Part shown: positions 45,036 through 52,699 of the stretch, piece by piece
Numbering within the stretch: the stretch's first letter is position 1
Layout of the letters: each line of letters begins with the position of its first letter
Assembly: GCF_031679605.1 (NCBI RefSeq)
Contig: NZ_CP117522.1
Coordinates: 5,890,001-5,954,000 of the forward strand
DNA length: 64,000 nucleotides
From: Streptomyces luomodiensis
GTDB lineage: Bacteria > Actinomycetota > Actinomycetes > Streptomycetales > Streptomycetaceae
Direction of reading: 5' to 3'
The notes under the pieces: generated by a model
The model's input: the letters and a program-made list of their open reading frames with translations, nothing else
The model's database searches: none
What the model was told of the DNA's origin: nothing
Made by a program: the position numbers and the translations under genes

Positions 45036-45086
45036 CTGTTCACTTCCTTCCGCCGATCGCTCGGCAATCCCGAAATCCGGAAAATT

Positions 45087-46133
45087 TCAACGTTGCGGCC
45101 GCGGCACCAAGTCGTAGAAACTCACCCGAGGTCCGGCCTCGGGGCGCCGGTAGACCCGCCGGCATTCCAGTTCGCTTTTTTCGAAGACCCCCAGCCACGC
45201 CGACCGGTCCCGGGGCAGTCCCTGGTCGGTGAGGACGTGGATGAGGAAGAAGTCGTCGTCGTTGTCGCGTGCGTCGTACCTGATCTCCGGTTCACCGACC
45301 AGCAGGATCTTCTGCTCCGGAAGGGCCGCCCGATAGGCGTTGAGCAGGTCCACGACGGCCTGCTCACCGTCCCGGAAGTGCTCGTGCAGCGCGCTCACCG
45401 TGCACATGCCGTCGGCCTCGAAGCACACGGCCGGCCAGGTGTCCGGGGCGGAGGCGTCGCCGACGACGAACTCGACCCGGTGGGCCACGCCCTGGCGGAG
45501 CGCGAGGTCCCGCGCCTCCTCGACCGCGTCCGCGTCGATGTCCAGGCCGACCCCGGTCAGTTCCGGGTCGCGCAGGCAGGCGTCCACCAGCAGGCTGCCG
45601 CCGCCGCATCCGACGTCGAGCATCTTCCGCACCCCGCGGCCGCGCATGGCCTCGACGACCACCGGGGTGTGGAAGACGGACGACAGGGTGGCGCAGTGCT
45701 TGCCCAGCGGACCGCCCCGGCGCTGCACATCGGTGCCGTACTCGGCCCGGCCGGTGAGCAGCTCGTTGGTCCGGCTGAGGACCGGACCGTAGGCCTCCAG
45801 GTAGATCCCCAGCCGGGCGAGGGAGACATCAGAGGTCAAAAGCTCGCCCTGCCGGGTGAGGAAGTACCCCGCGTCCCGCGTCTCCAGCACGCCGCGCATC
45901 TCCAGATACCTGAGCAGGTTCTGGCCGATGTCCTCCTTGGTGCCGGCCAGCAGGCCCTCCTCCGGCAGCCGCTTCCCGTTCCGCAGGTTGTTCAGCACAC
46001 CGCTGTCCACGAACGCGAACAGGGCGTGGCACAAGTTCATCGAGCTGATGAGATCGGGCATGGTGGAAAGCCGGAAGTCCTGCCATGCGGCCAGTTGCTC
46101 GCCGTCGCGGAACTCCACTACCTCGGGCGCCAT
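45087..46133 (-). CDS. SAM-dependent methyltransferase (dimerisation plus Rossmann domain)
   Basis: A 348-residue class I methyltransferase. Residues 1-110 form a winged-helix-like dimerisation region as in small-molecule O- and keto-acid C-methyltransferases, and the SAM motif LDVGCGGGS lies at 172-180. GGAGG is 8 bases upstream. In this cluster it could O- or C-methylate an amino acid or, with the aminotransferase, a 2-keto acid. I cannot tell whether it is the counterpart of the LmbW C-methyltransferase of the alkylproline route. Confidence 0.88.
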   Translation of the reverse strand: MAPEVVEFRDGEQLAAWQDFRLSTMPDLISSMNLCHALFAFVDSGVLNNLRNGKRLPEEGLLAGTKEDIGQNLLRYLEMRGVLETRDAGYFLTRQGELLTSDVSLARLGIYLEAYGPVLSRTNELLTGRAEYGTDVQRRGGPLGKHCATLSSVFHTPVVVEAMRGRGVRKMLDVGCGGGSLLVDACLRDPELTGVGLDIDADAVEEARDLALRQGVAHRVEFVVGDASAPDTWPAVCFEADGMCTVSALHEHFRDGEQAVVDLLNAYRAALPEQKILLVGEPEIRYDARDNDDDFFLIHVLTDQGLPRDRSAWLGVFEKSELECRRVYRRPEAGPRVSFYDLVPRPQR

Positions 46134-46157
46134 CGGGCCACCTCCACAATTCGAGTA

Positions 46158-47111
46158 CTACCGTCGTGAGTCGTGTTGCGGCCGGGCCTCGGGCTCGATC
46201 CGCTTTCCGTAGTCCTGGTTGCCCTTCCACAGGGCGCTGACCAGGCCGGCGTGGAATCCGACATAGGATTTCCCGGTGATGGGATGCGGCTCGGCCAGGG
46301 CCTTGCGCAGCCGGTGCAGATTGAGCGATGCCACCGCCGGATAACGGTGGTGCTCGGCGTGATAGTTCGCATTCCACACGAAGAACCTGACGAAAGAATT
46401 CGACTCGATCGTCCGGGTGTTGCGTGTGACCTCCGGAACGCCCCACAGTCCGTAGTGCTCCGGCAGGCTCAGAAAGAAGATGGCCGGGACAACGAAGGCC
46501 AGCGGCAGCCAATACGCTATCAGCAGCGCATAGGGAAAGGCAATGGTCAGAATTACCATGAGGACAAGCCAGCCGGTGAGCACCCAATTGTCCAGCCGGG
46601 CGTCCCGCCGGCGCTCGTCGGTGCTCACACTGGCCGGGAATTCCTTACGCCAGGTCCTGATGATGCGTTTGGCCAGGCCGGGCCATACCGGTATGCCGGA
46701 GAACGTGTGCAGATAGCCGCGCAGCGTTTCGAAGGTCTCCTCGGGTTCGGTATCCCCTTCGACTCCCGTGAAGCGGTGGTGCACCAGGTGCTGGTGCCGG
46801 TAAATGGTGAAGTTGAGCATGATCGGTGTGCCCCAGAACATGCCCGCGATCCGGTTCCCCCGCTTCGACCGCAGATGGGCCCGGTGCACGCAGTCGTGGG
46901 CCGCGTTGATGAAACCGGAGAGCACGAAACCCAGGAACAGCGAGAAAAGGACCGCCCACCAGCCGACGGCGGGCCGCAGGGCGAGATACACCGTCCCCGC
47001 GTAGATCACCAGGATCGAGCCGGCCCGTAGCGCGACCCGGCGCCGGTCCGCGGTGGCCAGCTTGGCCAGCAACTCTTTGTCCAATTGCCGAGGCGCTGAC
47101 GTCTCATTCAT
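46158..47111 (-). CDS. Membrane fatty-acid-desaturase-type diiron enzyme
   Basis: A 317-residue membrane protein with the three histidine boxes of the desaturase/hydroxylase superfamily: HDCVH (72-76), HQHLVHH (106-112) and HAEHH (251-255), and about four hydrophobic helices. Such enzymes desaturate or hydroxylate acyl chains; within NRPS clusters related proteins also act on amino acid or peptide substrates. No fatty acyl ligase or starter condensation domain is seen here, so an amino-acid or peptide oxidation is the more likely job. ATG at 47111 chosen; ribosome site is weak (AAAGG). Confidence 0.88.
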   Translation of the reverse strand: MNETSAPRQLDKELLAKLATADRRRVALRAGSILVIYAGTVYLALRPAVGWWAVLFSLFLGFVLSGFINAAHDCVHRAHLRSKRGNRIAGMFWGTPIMLNFTIYRHQHLVHHRFTGVEGDTEPEETFETLRGYLHTFSGIPVWPGLAKRIIRTWRKEFPASVSTDERRRDARLDNWVLTGWLVLMVILTIAFPYALLIAYWLPLAFVVPAIFFLSLPEHYGLWGVPEVTRNTRTIESNSFVRFFVWNANYHAEHHRYPAVASLNLHRLRKALAEPHPITGKSYVGFHAGLVSALWKGNQDYGKRIEPEARPQHDSRR

Positions 47112-47179
47112 AGGGGGGTTGCCTTTCGGGGGTTGCCTTCTTCGCGATGAGGAGGAGGGCGGCCGGCCACCTGGACCGG

Positions 47180-48487
47180 TCAGCCGACCCGGACCGGTCC
47201 GGCGGGCGGCTCGGCGAGTTCGCCGACCACCTGGCGGAGCCGTGCCTCGATGGCCCGCGCCCGTGCCTTGGACGCCGCGATGACCACGCATTCCGAGGTG
47301 CTCGCCAGCTGCTCGTCATAGCTCACGACGACCACGCCCTCCCGCGCTTCCGGCTGGAAGTGCAGATCGTGCAGGTGCAGCGCCTTCTCGAAATCCGGGA
47401 ACCGCATCGGTGTCACGTCCCGCAGGCTGGAGACGACGGACCGGTCCGCGTATCCGGTGCCCAGCAGCCGTTCCCCGATGGTGTGCAGGGCCAGGCCGCC
47501 GCCCCACCGCGCGTTCACCTCGTTGAACAGCAGCTCGCCGGCCTCGGTCACCAGGGCGTCCACGTTGATGTGCCCCCGGTAGCCGACCTGGGCGGCGAGC
47601 CCGGCGATGCGGGCGGCCTCGGTGGAGGCGTGGTACGCGAGGTCGGGCGGGAGTTCCGCGGGCAGTTCCAGGCCCACCCAGACCAGGTCCGGCCGGGTCG
47701 GTTCGGTGTCCGGCCGGCGCCGGATGGTGCCGCTGGCGAGATACCGGGGGAAGCCGTCCGCGTCGATCAGGTACTCGAAGTAGAAGCAGAGCGCGGCCTG
47801 GTGGTAGCTCTCCACCACCAGCACCTTCTCCTCGTCGGCCAGTTCGGACCAGACCTGGGCGGCGAGCGCGGGGAGGTCGTCGGTGACCGGCCGCACCTCC
47901 CGGACCCCGGGCAGCGGCGGGCTGTCCCCGGCGATCAGGGCCAGGTTGCCCTGCCCGTTCAGGTCGTCGTCCCGTTTGACGATGACGGTGCCGGTCGGCG
48001 GCAGATGACGCTCGATCGCGGTCGCCAGTGCCCGTACGGAGGTGACGACCGCACCGGACGGCACGGGCAGCCCGGCCCCGACGGCCAGCTGTCGGAAGTG
48101 CGACTTGCGGTTCAGCAGCTCCGGTCCGCGCTGCCCGGCGAACCGCAGACCGTGGTCCGCCTCGATCCCGAGCAGCTCCGCGAGCGCGGCGACCCCCTCG
48201 GTGAGCGCGGCGGGCATCAGCTCCCAGGCGGGCGAGGCGGCCATGCGCGACCGCAGCTCGGCCACCAGACCGGGCGAGCACATCGCCTCGTCCGTCAGCA
48301 CGCCGTCCGCGACCACCACCGTGACCGCGTTCCGCGCCAGCCCCAGCACGTCGTGCACATAGGCGAGGAAGCCCGCGTCGATCGCGACCGGACTGACCAC
48401 GATGTCTCCGGCCTCCGCCATCCACAGCTGGCGGTAGACCTGCCTGCTGGACATCCCTCCGATGTTCAGCACGATGATTCTCGGCAT
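47180..48487 (-). CDS. PGM1-type ATP-grasp peptide ligase
   Basis: A 435-residue protein resembling the pre-ATP-grasp/ATP-grasp ligase PGM1 of pheganomycin biosynthesis, which joins a non-proteinogenic amino acid to a peptide amine via an acyl phosphate. Visible features are the N-terminus MPRIIVLNIGGMSS, the ATP-binding segment GTVIVKRDDDLNGQGN and the metal-binding end LLFNEVNARWGGGLA. AGGAGT precedes the ATG. In an NRPS operon this suggests an extra amide bond made off the assembly line, or ligation of an odd N-terminal unit. Confidence 0.82.
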   Translation of the reverse strand: MPRIIVLNIGGMSSRQVYRQLWMAEAGDIVVSPVAIDAGFLAYVHDVLGLARNAVTVVVADGVLTDEAMCSPGLVAELRSRMAASPAWELMPAALTEGVAALAELLGIEADHGLRFAGQRGPELLNRKSHFRQLAVGAGLPVPSGAVVTSVRALATAIERHLPPTGTVIVKRDDDLNGQGNLALIAGDSPPLPGVREVRPVTDDLPALAAQVWSELADEEKVLVVESYHQAALCFYFEYLIDADGFPRYLASGTIRRRPDTEPTRPDLVWVGLELPAELPPDLAYHASTEAARIAGLAAQVGYRGHINVDALVTEAGELLFNEVNARWGGGLALHTIGERLLGTGYADRSVVSSLRDVTPMRFPDFEKALHLHDLHFQPEAREGVVVVSYDEQLASTSECVVIAASKARARAIEARLRQVVGELAEPPAGPVRVG

Positions 48488-48527
48488 CAACAGACTCCTG
48501 ATGTTGTGCGTAAACGGGGCGGGGCGG

Positions 48528-50327
48528 TCACCGCACGACCCCGTACGCCTGCTGGCCGCGCTGGCTGGCGGCGGCGAACACGCCGCCGTCGGCGTCCGGC
48601 CCGGTGGCGCAGACCTGACCCAGCGAGGCGGGGTCCGCGAGGTCGACCTGGTGGCCCCGGCGGCGCAGTTCCGCCACGGTCCCGGGGGCGACGCCGTCCT
48701 CCACCACCACCGAGCGCGGCCGGTACTGGCGGGGCGTGAACGACGTGGGGACGGCATCGGTGTGGAAGGTGAGCGCTTCCACGGCTTCCTGGGCGGACAT
48801 GCCGAAGTCGATGTGGTTCAGGAAGAAGTTCAGCGTCCACTGGTCCTGCCGGTCGCCGCCCGGGGTGCCGAAGGCCAGCTTCGGGCGCCCGTCGTCGGCG
48901 CGGACGATGGTCGGGCTCAGCGTGGTCCGGGGGCGTTTGCCCGGCGCCAGGGAGTTGGGGTGGCCCTCGGTCAGCCAGGCGATCTGGCCGCGGGTGCCGA
49001 GCGGGAAGCCCAGCTCCGGGATGACGGGGGAGCTGGCCAGCCATCCGCCGCTGGGCGTGGCCACCACCATGTTGCCGTCCCGGTCGGTGGCGGTGACCGT
49101 GGTGGTGTCGCCCTTGACCACCGTGCGCTTGAGCACGGTGGGCAGCCCGTTGCGGAGCTGGGCGCGCCAGCCCTCCTCGACGGGCCCCGACGGCTGGTCG
49201 GGCAGCGGCGGGAACCACGGCGCGCGCCCGTCCGGGTGGCCGGGGCGCAGTTCGGCGGAGGCCTCGGCGCCGATCAGCGCCCGCCGCCCGGCCGTGTACG
49301 CCGGGTCCAGCAGCCCGGCCAGCGGGACGTCGGTGTGGTCCGGGTCGCCGTACCACGCCTCCCGGTCCGCGAACGCCAGCTTCGCCGACTCCACCACGGT
49401 GTGGAGGTGGTCGGCGCTCCCGAAGCCCATCGAGCCCAGGTCGAACCCGGACAGCAGCGCCAGCTGCTGGAGGAACACCGGTCCCTGCGACCACGGCCCC
49501 GGCTTGTACACCTGGTGGCCGCGGTAGTCCAGGGACACCGGACGCTCCACCGTCGGCCGCCACGAGGCCAGGTCGGTGCCGGTCAGCAGCCCCCGGTTGG
49601 GCCGCCCGGTGGCGTCGAGGACGTCGGTGTCGGCCACGAACTTGTCGATGGCCTCGGCGACGAATCCGGTGTAGAACGCCGCGATGGCGGCGTCCACCTG
49701 GGCCTCCCGGCCGGACACCGAGGTGGCCTCGGCGACGATCCGGCGGAACGTGCGCGCCAGGACCGGGTTGCGCTGCCGGTCGCCCGCCGCCGGTGCCCGC
49801 CCGCCGCGCAGATACGTCTGGCCCGATCCGGTCCAGTGGTCCCGGAACAGCGGGACGAGCACCTCGATCATCGCCGCCGCCTTCGGCAGCAGCGGGAAGC
49901 CGTGCTCGGCGTAGCCGATGGCCGGCTCCAGCACGTCGGCGACCCCGAGCCGGCCGTACTCCTTCACCAGGCGCATCCACGCCCCGAAGACACCGGGCAC
50001 ACAGGCCGGGAGCAGCCCGGAACCGGGCACCGTGTCCAGGCCCAGGCTCCGGAACCGGTCGATGGTCGCGGCGGCCGGCATGGGTCCCTGCCCGCAGATG
50101 ACCTCCACATCGTCCCGCGCGGCGTCGAAGACCATGATCGGGACGTCCCCGCCGGGCCCGTTCAGATGCGGTTCCACGACCTGGAGCACGAAGGCGGCCG
50201 CGGCCGCGGCGTCGAAGGCGTTGCCGCCCCGGTCGAACATCGACGTTCCCGCGGCGGACGCGAGCCAGTGCGTCGATGAGACAGCGCCGTACGTTCCATG
50301 GAGTTCGGGTCGAGCTAGCACAGCCAC
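48528..50327 (-). CDS. Gamma-glutamyltransferase homologue, LmbA-like
   Basis: A 599-residue N-terminal-nucleophile hydrolase of the gamma-GT family. The autoprocessing/nucleophile region is G406-D-T408-T-T410 followed by DRDGNMVV, with Thr at the cleavage site but T410 where ordinary gamma-GTs have His. No signal peptide is seen, unlike periplasmic glutathione-processing enzymes. In lincomycin and pyrrolobenzodiazepine pathways homologues (LmbA) break a C-C bond of the extradiol-cleavage product. The adjacent LmbB1-, LmbB2- and LmbY-like genes favour that role. GTG start with AGGAAAGGA upstream. Confidence 0.88.
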   Translation of the reverse strand: MAVLARPELHGTYGAVSSTHWLASAAGTSMFDRGGNAFDAAAAAAFVLQVVEPHLNGPGGDVPIMVFDAARDDVEVICGQGPMPAAATIDRFRSLGLDTVPGSGLLPACVPGVFGAWMRLVKEYGRLGVADVLEPAIGYAEHGFPLLPKAAAMIEVLVPLFRDHWTGSGQTYLRGGRAPAAGDRQRNPVLARTFRRIVAEATSVSGREAQVDAAIAAFYTGFVAEAIDKFVADTDVLDATGRPNRGLLTGTDLASWRPTVERPVSLDYRGHQVYKPGPWSQGPVFLQQLALLSGFDLGSMGFGSADHLHTVVESAKLAFADREAWYGDPDHTDVPLAGLLDPAYTAGRRALIGAEASAELRPGHPDGRAPWFPPLPDQPSGPVEEGWRAQLRNGLPTVLKRTVVKGDTTTVTATDRDGNMVVATPSGGWLASSPVIPELGFPLGTRGQIAWLTEGHPNSLAPGKRPRTTLSPTIVRADDGRPKLAFGTPGGDRQDQWTLNFFLNHIDFGMSAQEAVEALTFHTDAVPTSFTPRQYRPRSVVVEDGVAPGTVAELRRRGHQVDLADPASLGQVCATGPDADGGVFAAASQRGQQAYGVVR

Positions 50328-50373
50328 GTCCTTTCCTGCTGGGGCGAGCGGTCGGCGCGCGGGTGCGGCCGGT

Positions 50374-51270
50374 TCACCGGGCACCGACGGTGGGGGACAG
50401 CACCGAGGCGGCGATGTCGTCGAGCACGTCCTCGCGTCCGGCGTAGGGGAACTCCGGCCGCGGCCAGTGGATGACCAGGTCGGTGACGCCGGCCTCGCCG
50501 AACAGCCCGCACGCGTCGCGGTAGGTCTCCACCGATTCCAGGACCCCGTCGACCCGCGCACCGGTCACCACCAGGCGGCGGATCGACGCGGGGTCGCGGC
50601 CGATCAGGGCGCACTCCTCGTCCAGCCGCGCGGACTGCTCGCGGAAGGTCGGGACCGCGGCGTCGTACCGGTACGGCTCACCGTGGCCCGGGAAGACGAT
50701 CGTGACCCAGATGTCGGCGTAGCGGGCGGCGAGGCGGATGCCCCGGGGCCCCATCGCCGCCACCGCGATCGGCACCCGCGGCCGCTGGACGCAGCCCGGG
50801 TGGAGATGGGCGCTGGTGGTCGTGAAGTGGGTGCCCTGGTAGCTGGTCACCGGCTCGCGCAGCAGCCGGTCGGTGAGTTCGACGAATTCGGCGAACCGGT
50901 CGGCCCGCTCGCGCGGGCCCAGCGGCCGCTGTCCGAGCACCTCGTCGTCGAACCCGCCCGCCCCGGCGCCGATGCCGCAGATGAAGCGGCCCTCGGAGAT
51001 GTCGTCCAGGGTCATGACCTCCTTGGCGAAGGGGACCGGATGACGGTTGCCGGGGCTGGCCACCAGGGTGCCCAGCTGGATGCGGCTGGTCGCCGTGGCG
51101 GCGGCGGTCAGCGTCGGGACGGTCGCGAACCACGGCTTCTCGCGCAGCCACCGCCAGTTCAGGTGGTCATAGGTCCAGGCGTGGTCGAAGCCGAGTTCCT
51201 CGGCCCGCACCCACCGCTGCCGGGCGGACGCCCACCGCTGTTCCGGCAGGAAGATCACTCCGTGTCGCAT
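50374..51270 (-). CDS. F420-dependent LLM-class oxidoreductase, LmbY-like
   Basis: A 298-residue luciferase-like TIM barrel. Typical segments are MRHGVIFLPEQ, DHAWTYDHL, LGTLVASPGNRHP and ERFICGIGAG-type (GRFICGIGAGAGGFDDE). In the alkylproline pathways LmbY-type proteins use reduced F420 to reduce a pyrroline ring or exocyclic double bond. It starts 5 bp after the heme-protein stop and is followed by the gamma-GT gene, the same functional set. F420 would come from the host's fbiC pathway. Confidence 0.9.
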   Translation of the reverse strand: MRHGVIFLPEQRWASARQRWVRAEELGFDHAWTYDHLNWRWLREKPWFATVPTLTAAATATSRIQLGTLVASPGNRHPVPFAKEVMTLDDISEGRFICGIGAGAGGFDDEVLGQRPLGPRERADRFAEFVELTDRLLREPVTSYQGTHFTTTSAHLHPGCVQRPRVPIAVAAMGPRGIRLAARYADIWVTIVFPGHGEPYRYDAAVPTFREQSARLDEECALIGRDPASIRRLVVTGARVDGVLESVETYRDACGLFGEAGVTDLVIHWPRPEFPYAGREDVLDDIAASVLSPTVGAR

Positions 51271-51275
51271 CAGCC

Positions 51276-52235
51276 TCACCACGTTTCCTTGACTCGTCGT
51301 TCGCCGGACCGGCAGGAACCGACCGCCAGGTCCGGTACGCGGAGCACGATGTCCACGAGTTCGGACTCCCGCTCCAGCACGGCCGGGGTGCGCAGCTCCG
51401 CGGGTGTGTGATCGCCGTAGTCCGCCACGGCCGGGTAGAGCCCGTTGGTGACCAGGTCCATCACCACCGCCTTGCACCTGCGCAGCAGCTGGGACAGCAC
51501 CTCCTGCCCGGTCACCGGGGCGCGCAGGGTCAGGAAGTAGCAGTCGAAGATCGAGGCCCACATGCGCGGCTGGTGGCCGGCCGGGTTGTCCACCAGGTGC
51601 TGGAGCAGCGACCGGCCGTCGACGACCAGCTTCGACGCCACACCGAGGTGGATCTGGTGGCTCAGGCCGACCTCGCGGGTCAGGGCCTCGGCCTCGGCGT
51701 CGACCACGGGCGGCAGCCTGCGCCCGCGGAACAGGCTGCGCACCGCGGGGTAGTCCGCCGCCCAGGTACCGCTGAAGGTGCTGTGCAGCCGGTACATGCT
51801 GGGCCGGATCGTCTGGTTGTAGATGGGGCGCGTGCTGGAGCCGGTGTAGAGCAGCATGGCGCCGTACGCGCGGACGTACTCGGTGATCGCGGCGCTGGTC
51901 TCCCACGCGTCGCCCTCGCCGGCCTCCAGCCGGGCCAGGCAGCCCGCGAGCAGCCGCCACAGGACGAAGGAGATGTGGTGGCCGGTGATCCACCGGAACC
52001 AGAACAGCCGCTCCAGGTCCTCGGCGGTGGCCGGGGTGGTGACGAGGTCCCCCGAGCGGGCGGCGGCCAGCAGCCCCGAGGTGCGCTCCGCCAGGGTGGC
52101 GTTCGCGGTGCCGTCCGCCATCCAGGCGTTGCCGGGGTGCGGCAGGGTCAACGGCTCCAGCCCGTAGGGGTAGTCGCCGAAGTCCCAGCCCCGCGTGTCG
52201 GGTACGGTCAGGGCCACCGCTGCCGTGTTGCTCAT
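51276..52235 (-). CDS. Heme-dependent tyrosine 3-hydroxylase-like protein (LmbB2/SfmD family)
   Basis: A 319-residue helical protein with a tryptophan-dioxygenase-like fold signature: a WITGHHISFVLWR helix (H86-H87, candidate distal His) and LSHQIHLGVASKL (H193, H196; candidate axial heme ligand). Family members LmbB2, Orf13/SsTyrH, HrmE and SfmD convert L-tyrosine to L-DOPA with peroxide. The assignment is from remembered family features and from the neighbouring DOPA-dioxygenase-like gene, which overlaps by ATGA. It would perform the first step of the proline-analogue branch. Confidence 0.82.
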   Translation of the reverse strand: MSNTAAVALTVPDTRGWDFGDYPYGLEPLTLPHPGNAWMADGTANATLAERTSGLLAAARSGDLVTTPATAEDLERLFWFRWITGHHISFVLWRLLAGCLARLEAGEGDAWETSAAITEYVRAYGAMLLYTGSSTRPIYNQTIRPSMYRLHSTFSGTWAADYPAVRSLFRGRRLPPVVDAEAEALTREVGLSHQIHLGVASKLVVDGRSLLQHLVDNPAGHQPRMWASIFDCYFLTLRAPVTGQEVLSQLLRRCKAVVMDLVTNGLYPAVADYGDHTPAELRTPAVLERESELVDIVLRVPDLAVGSCRSGERRVKETW

Positions 52236-52699
52236 CGTGCGCTCTCCGGGACGTGGGTGAACTCGAATTCGAGGCCGTTGACGTCGAAGCAGTAGAAGCT
52301 GCGGACCCCTTCGGCGTCGGTGACGATCTCGGTGGGCGGGTCGGACCGGGTGAACGCGTATCTGCCGGACCGGTGCAGCTCGAGCCAGCGGTCCCGCCAG
52401 CGCCCCAGGTCCGCCACGGTCTGCGCGGACAGGCACACGTGCTGGAACTCGGACGGTCCCCCGGCCTGCCGCGGCCCGCCCCGGTCGCCGCGTTCGAGCA
52501 GATGGAACCGGAGGTCACCGACGGCGACCTCGGCGATCCTGGTCACGTGGGGCAGCCTGCTGCGGGTCAGCTCGGACAGCTCCTCGGCGATCCAGGTCCG
52601 GCGGCAGTCGAAGTAGTCCTCGTACCAGGAGAGGGAGTTGGCCAGGTCGAACGTCTCCACGCCGATGTGGTGCACCTGGGCGGCGGGCGGTGGGGTCAT
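52232..52699 (-). CDS. VOC-family extradiol dioxygenase, LmbB1-like (L-DOPA 2,3-cleavage)
   Basis: A 155-residue vicinal-oxygen-chelate protein. Candidate iron ligands are H10/H11 (VHHIGVET), H87 (FQHVCLS) and E144/E146 (LEFEFTHV), the 2-His-1-Glu set of small dioxygenases. The size fits LmbB1-type enzymes that open the DOPA ring, after which the product cyclises to a pyrroline. Start overlaps the NRPS stop (ATGA) and stop overlaps the heme-protein start, giving tight coupling. Confidence 0.85.
   Translation of the reverse strand: MTPPPAAQVHHIGVETFDLANSLSWYEDYFDCRRTWIAEELSELTRSRLPHVTRIAEVAVGDLRFHLLERGDRGGPRQAGGPSEFQHVCLSAQTVADLGRWRDRWLELHRSGRYAFTRSDPPTEIVTDAEGVRSFYCFDVNGLEFEFTHVPESAR

Noticed and set aside
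48528..50327. Glutathione-degrading gamma-glutamyltransferase
   Set aside because: No signal peptide, an altered nucleophile-region residue, and location inside an alkylproline-type gene block favour the LmbA-like role.
51276..52235. Ordinary tryptophan 2,3-dioxygenase of kynurenine metabolism
   Set aside because: The fold family is shared, but no kynureninase or formamidase genes accompany it, and its overlap with an LmbB1-like dioxygenase points to tyrosine hydroxylation.
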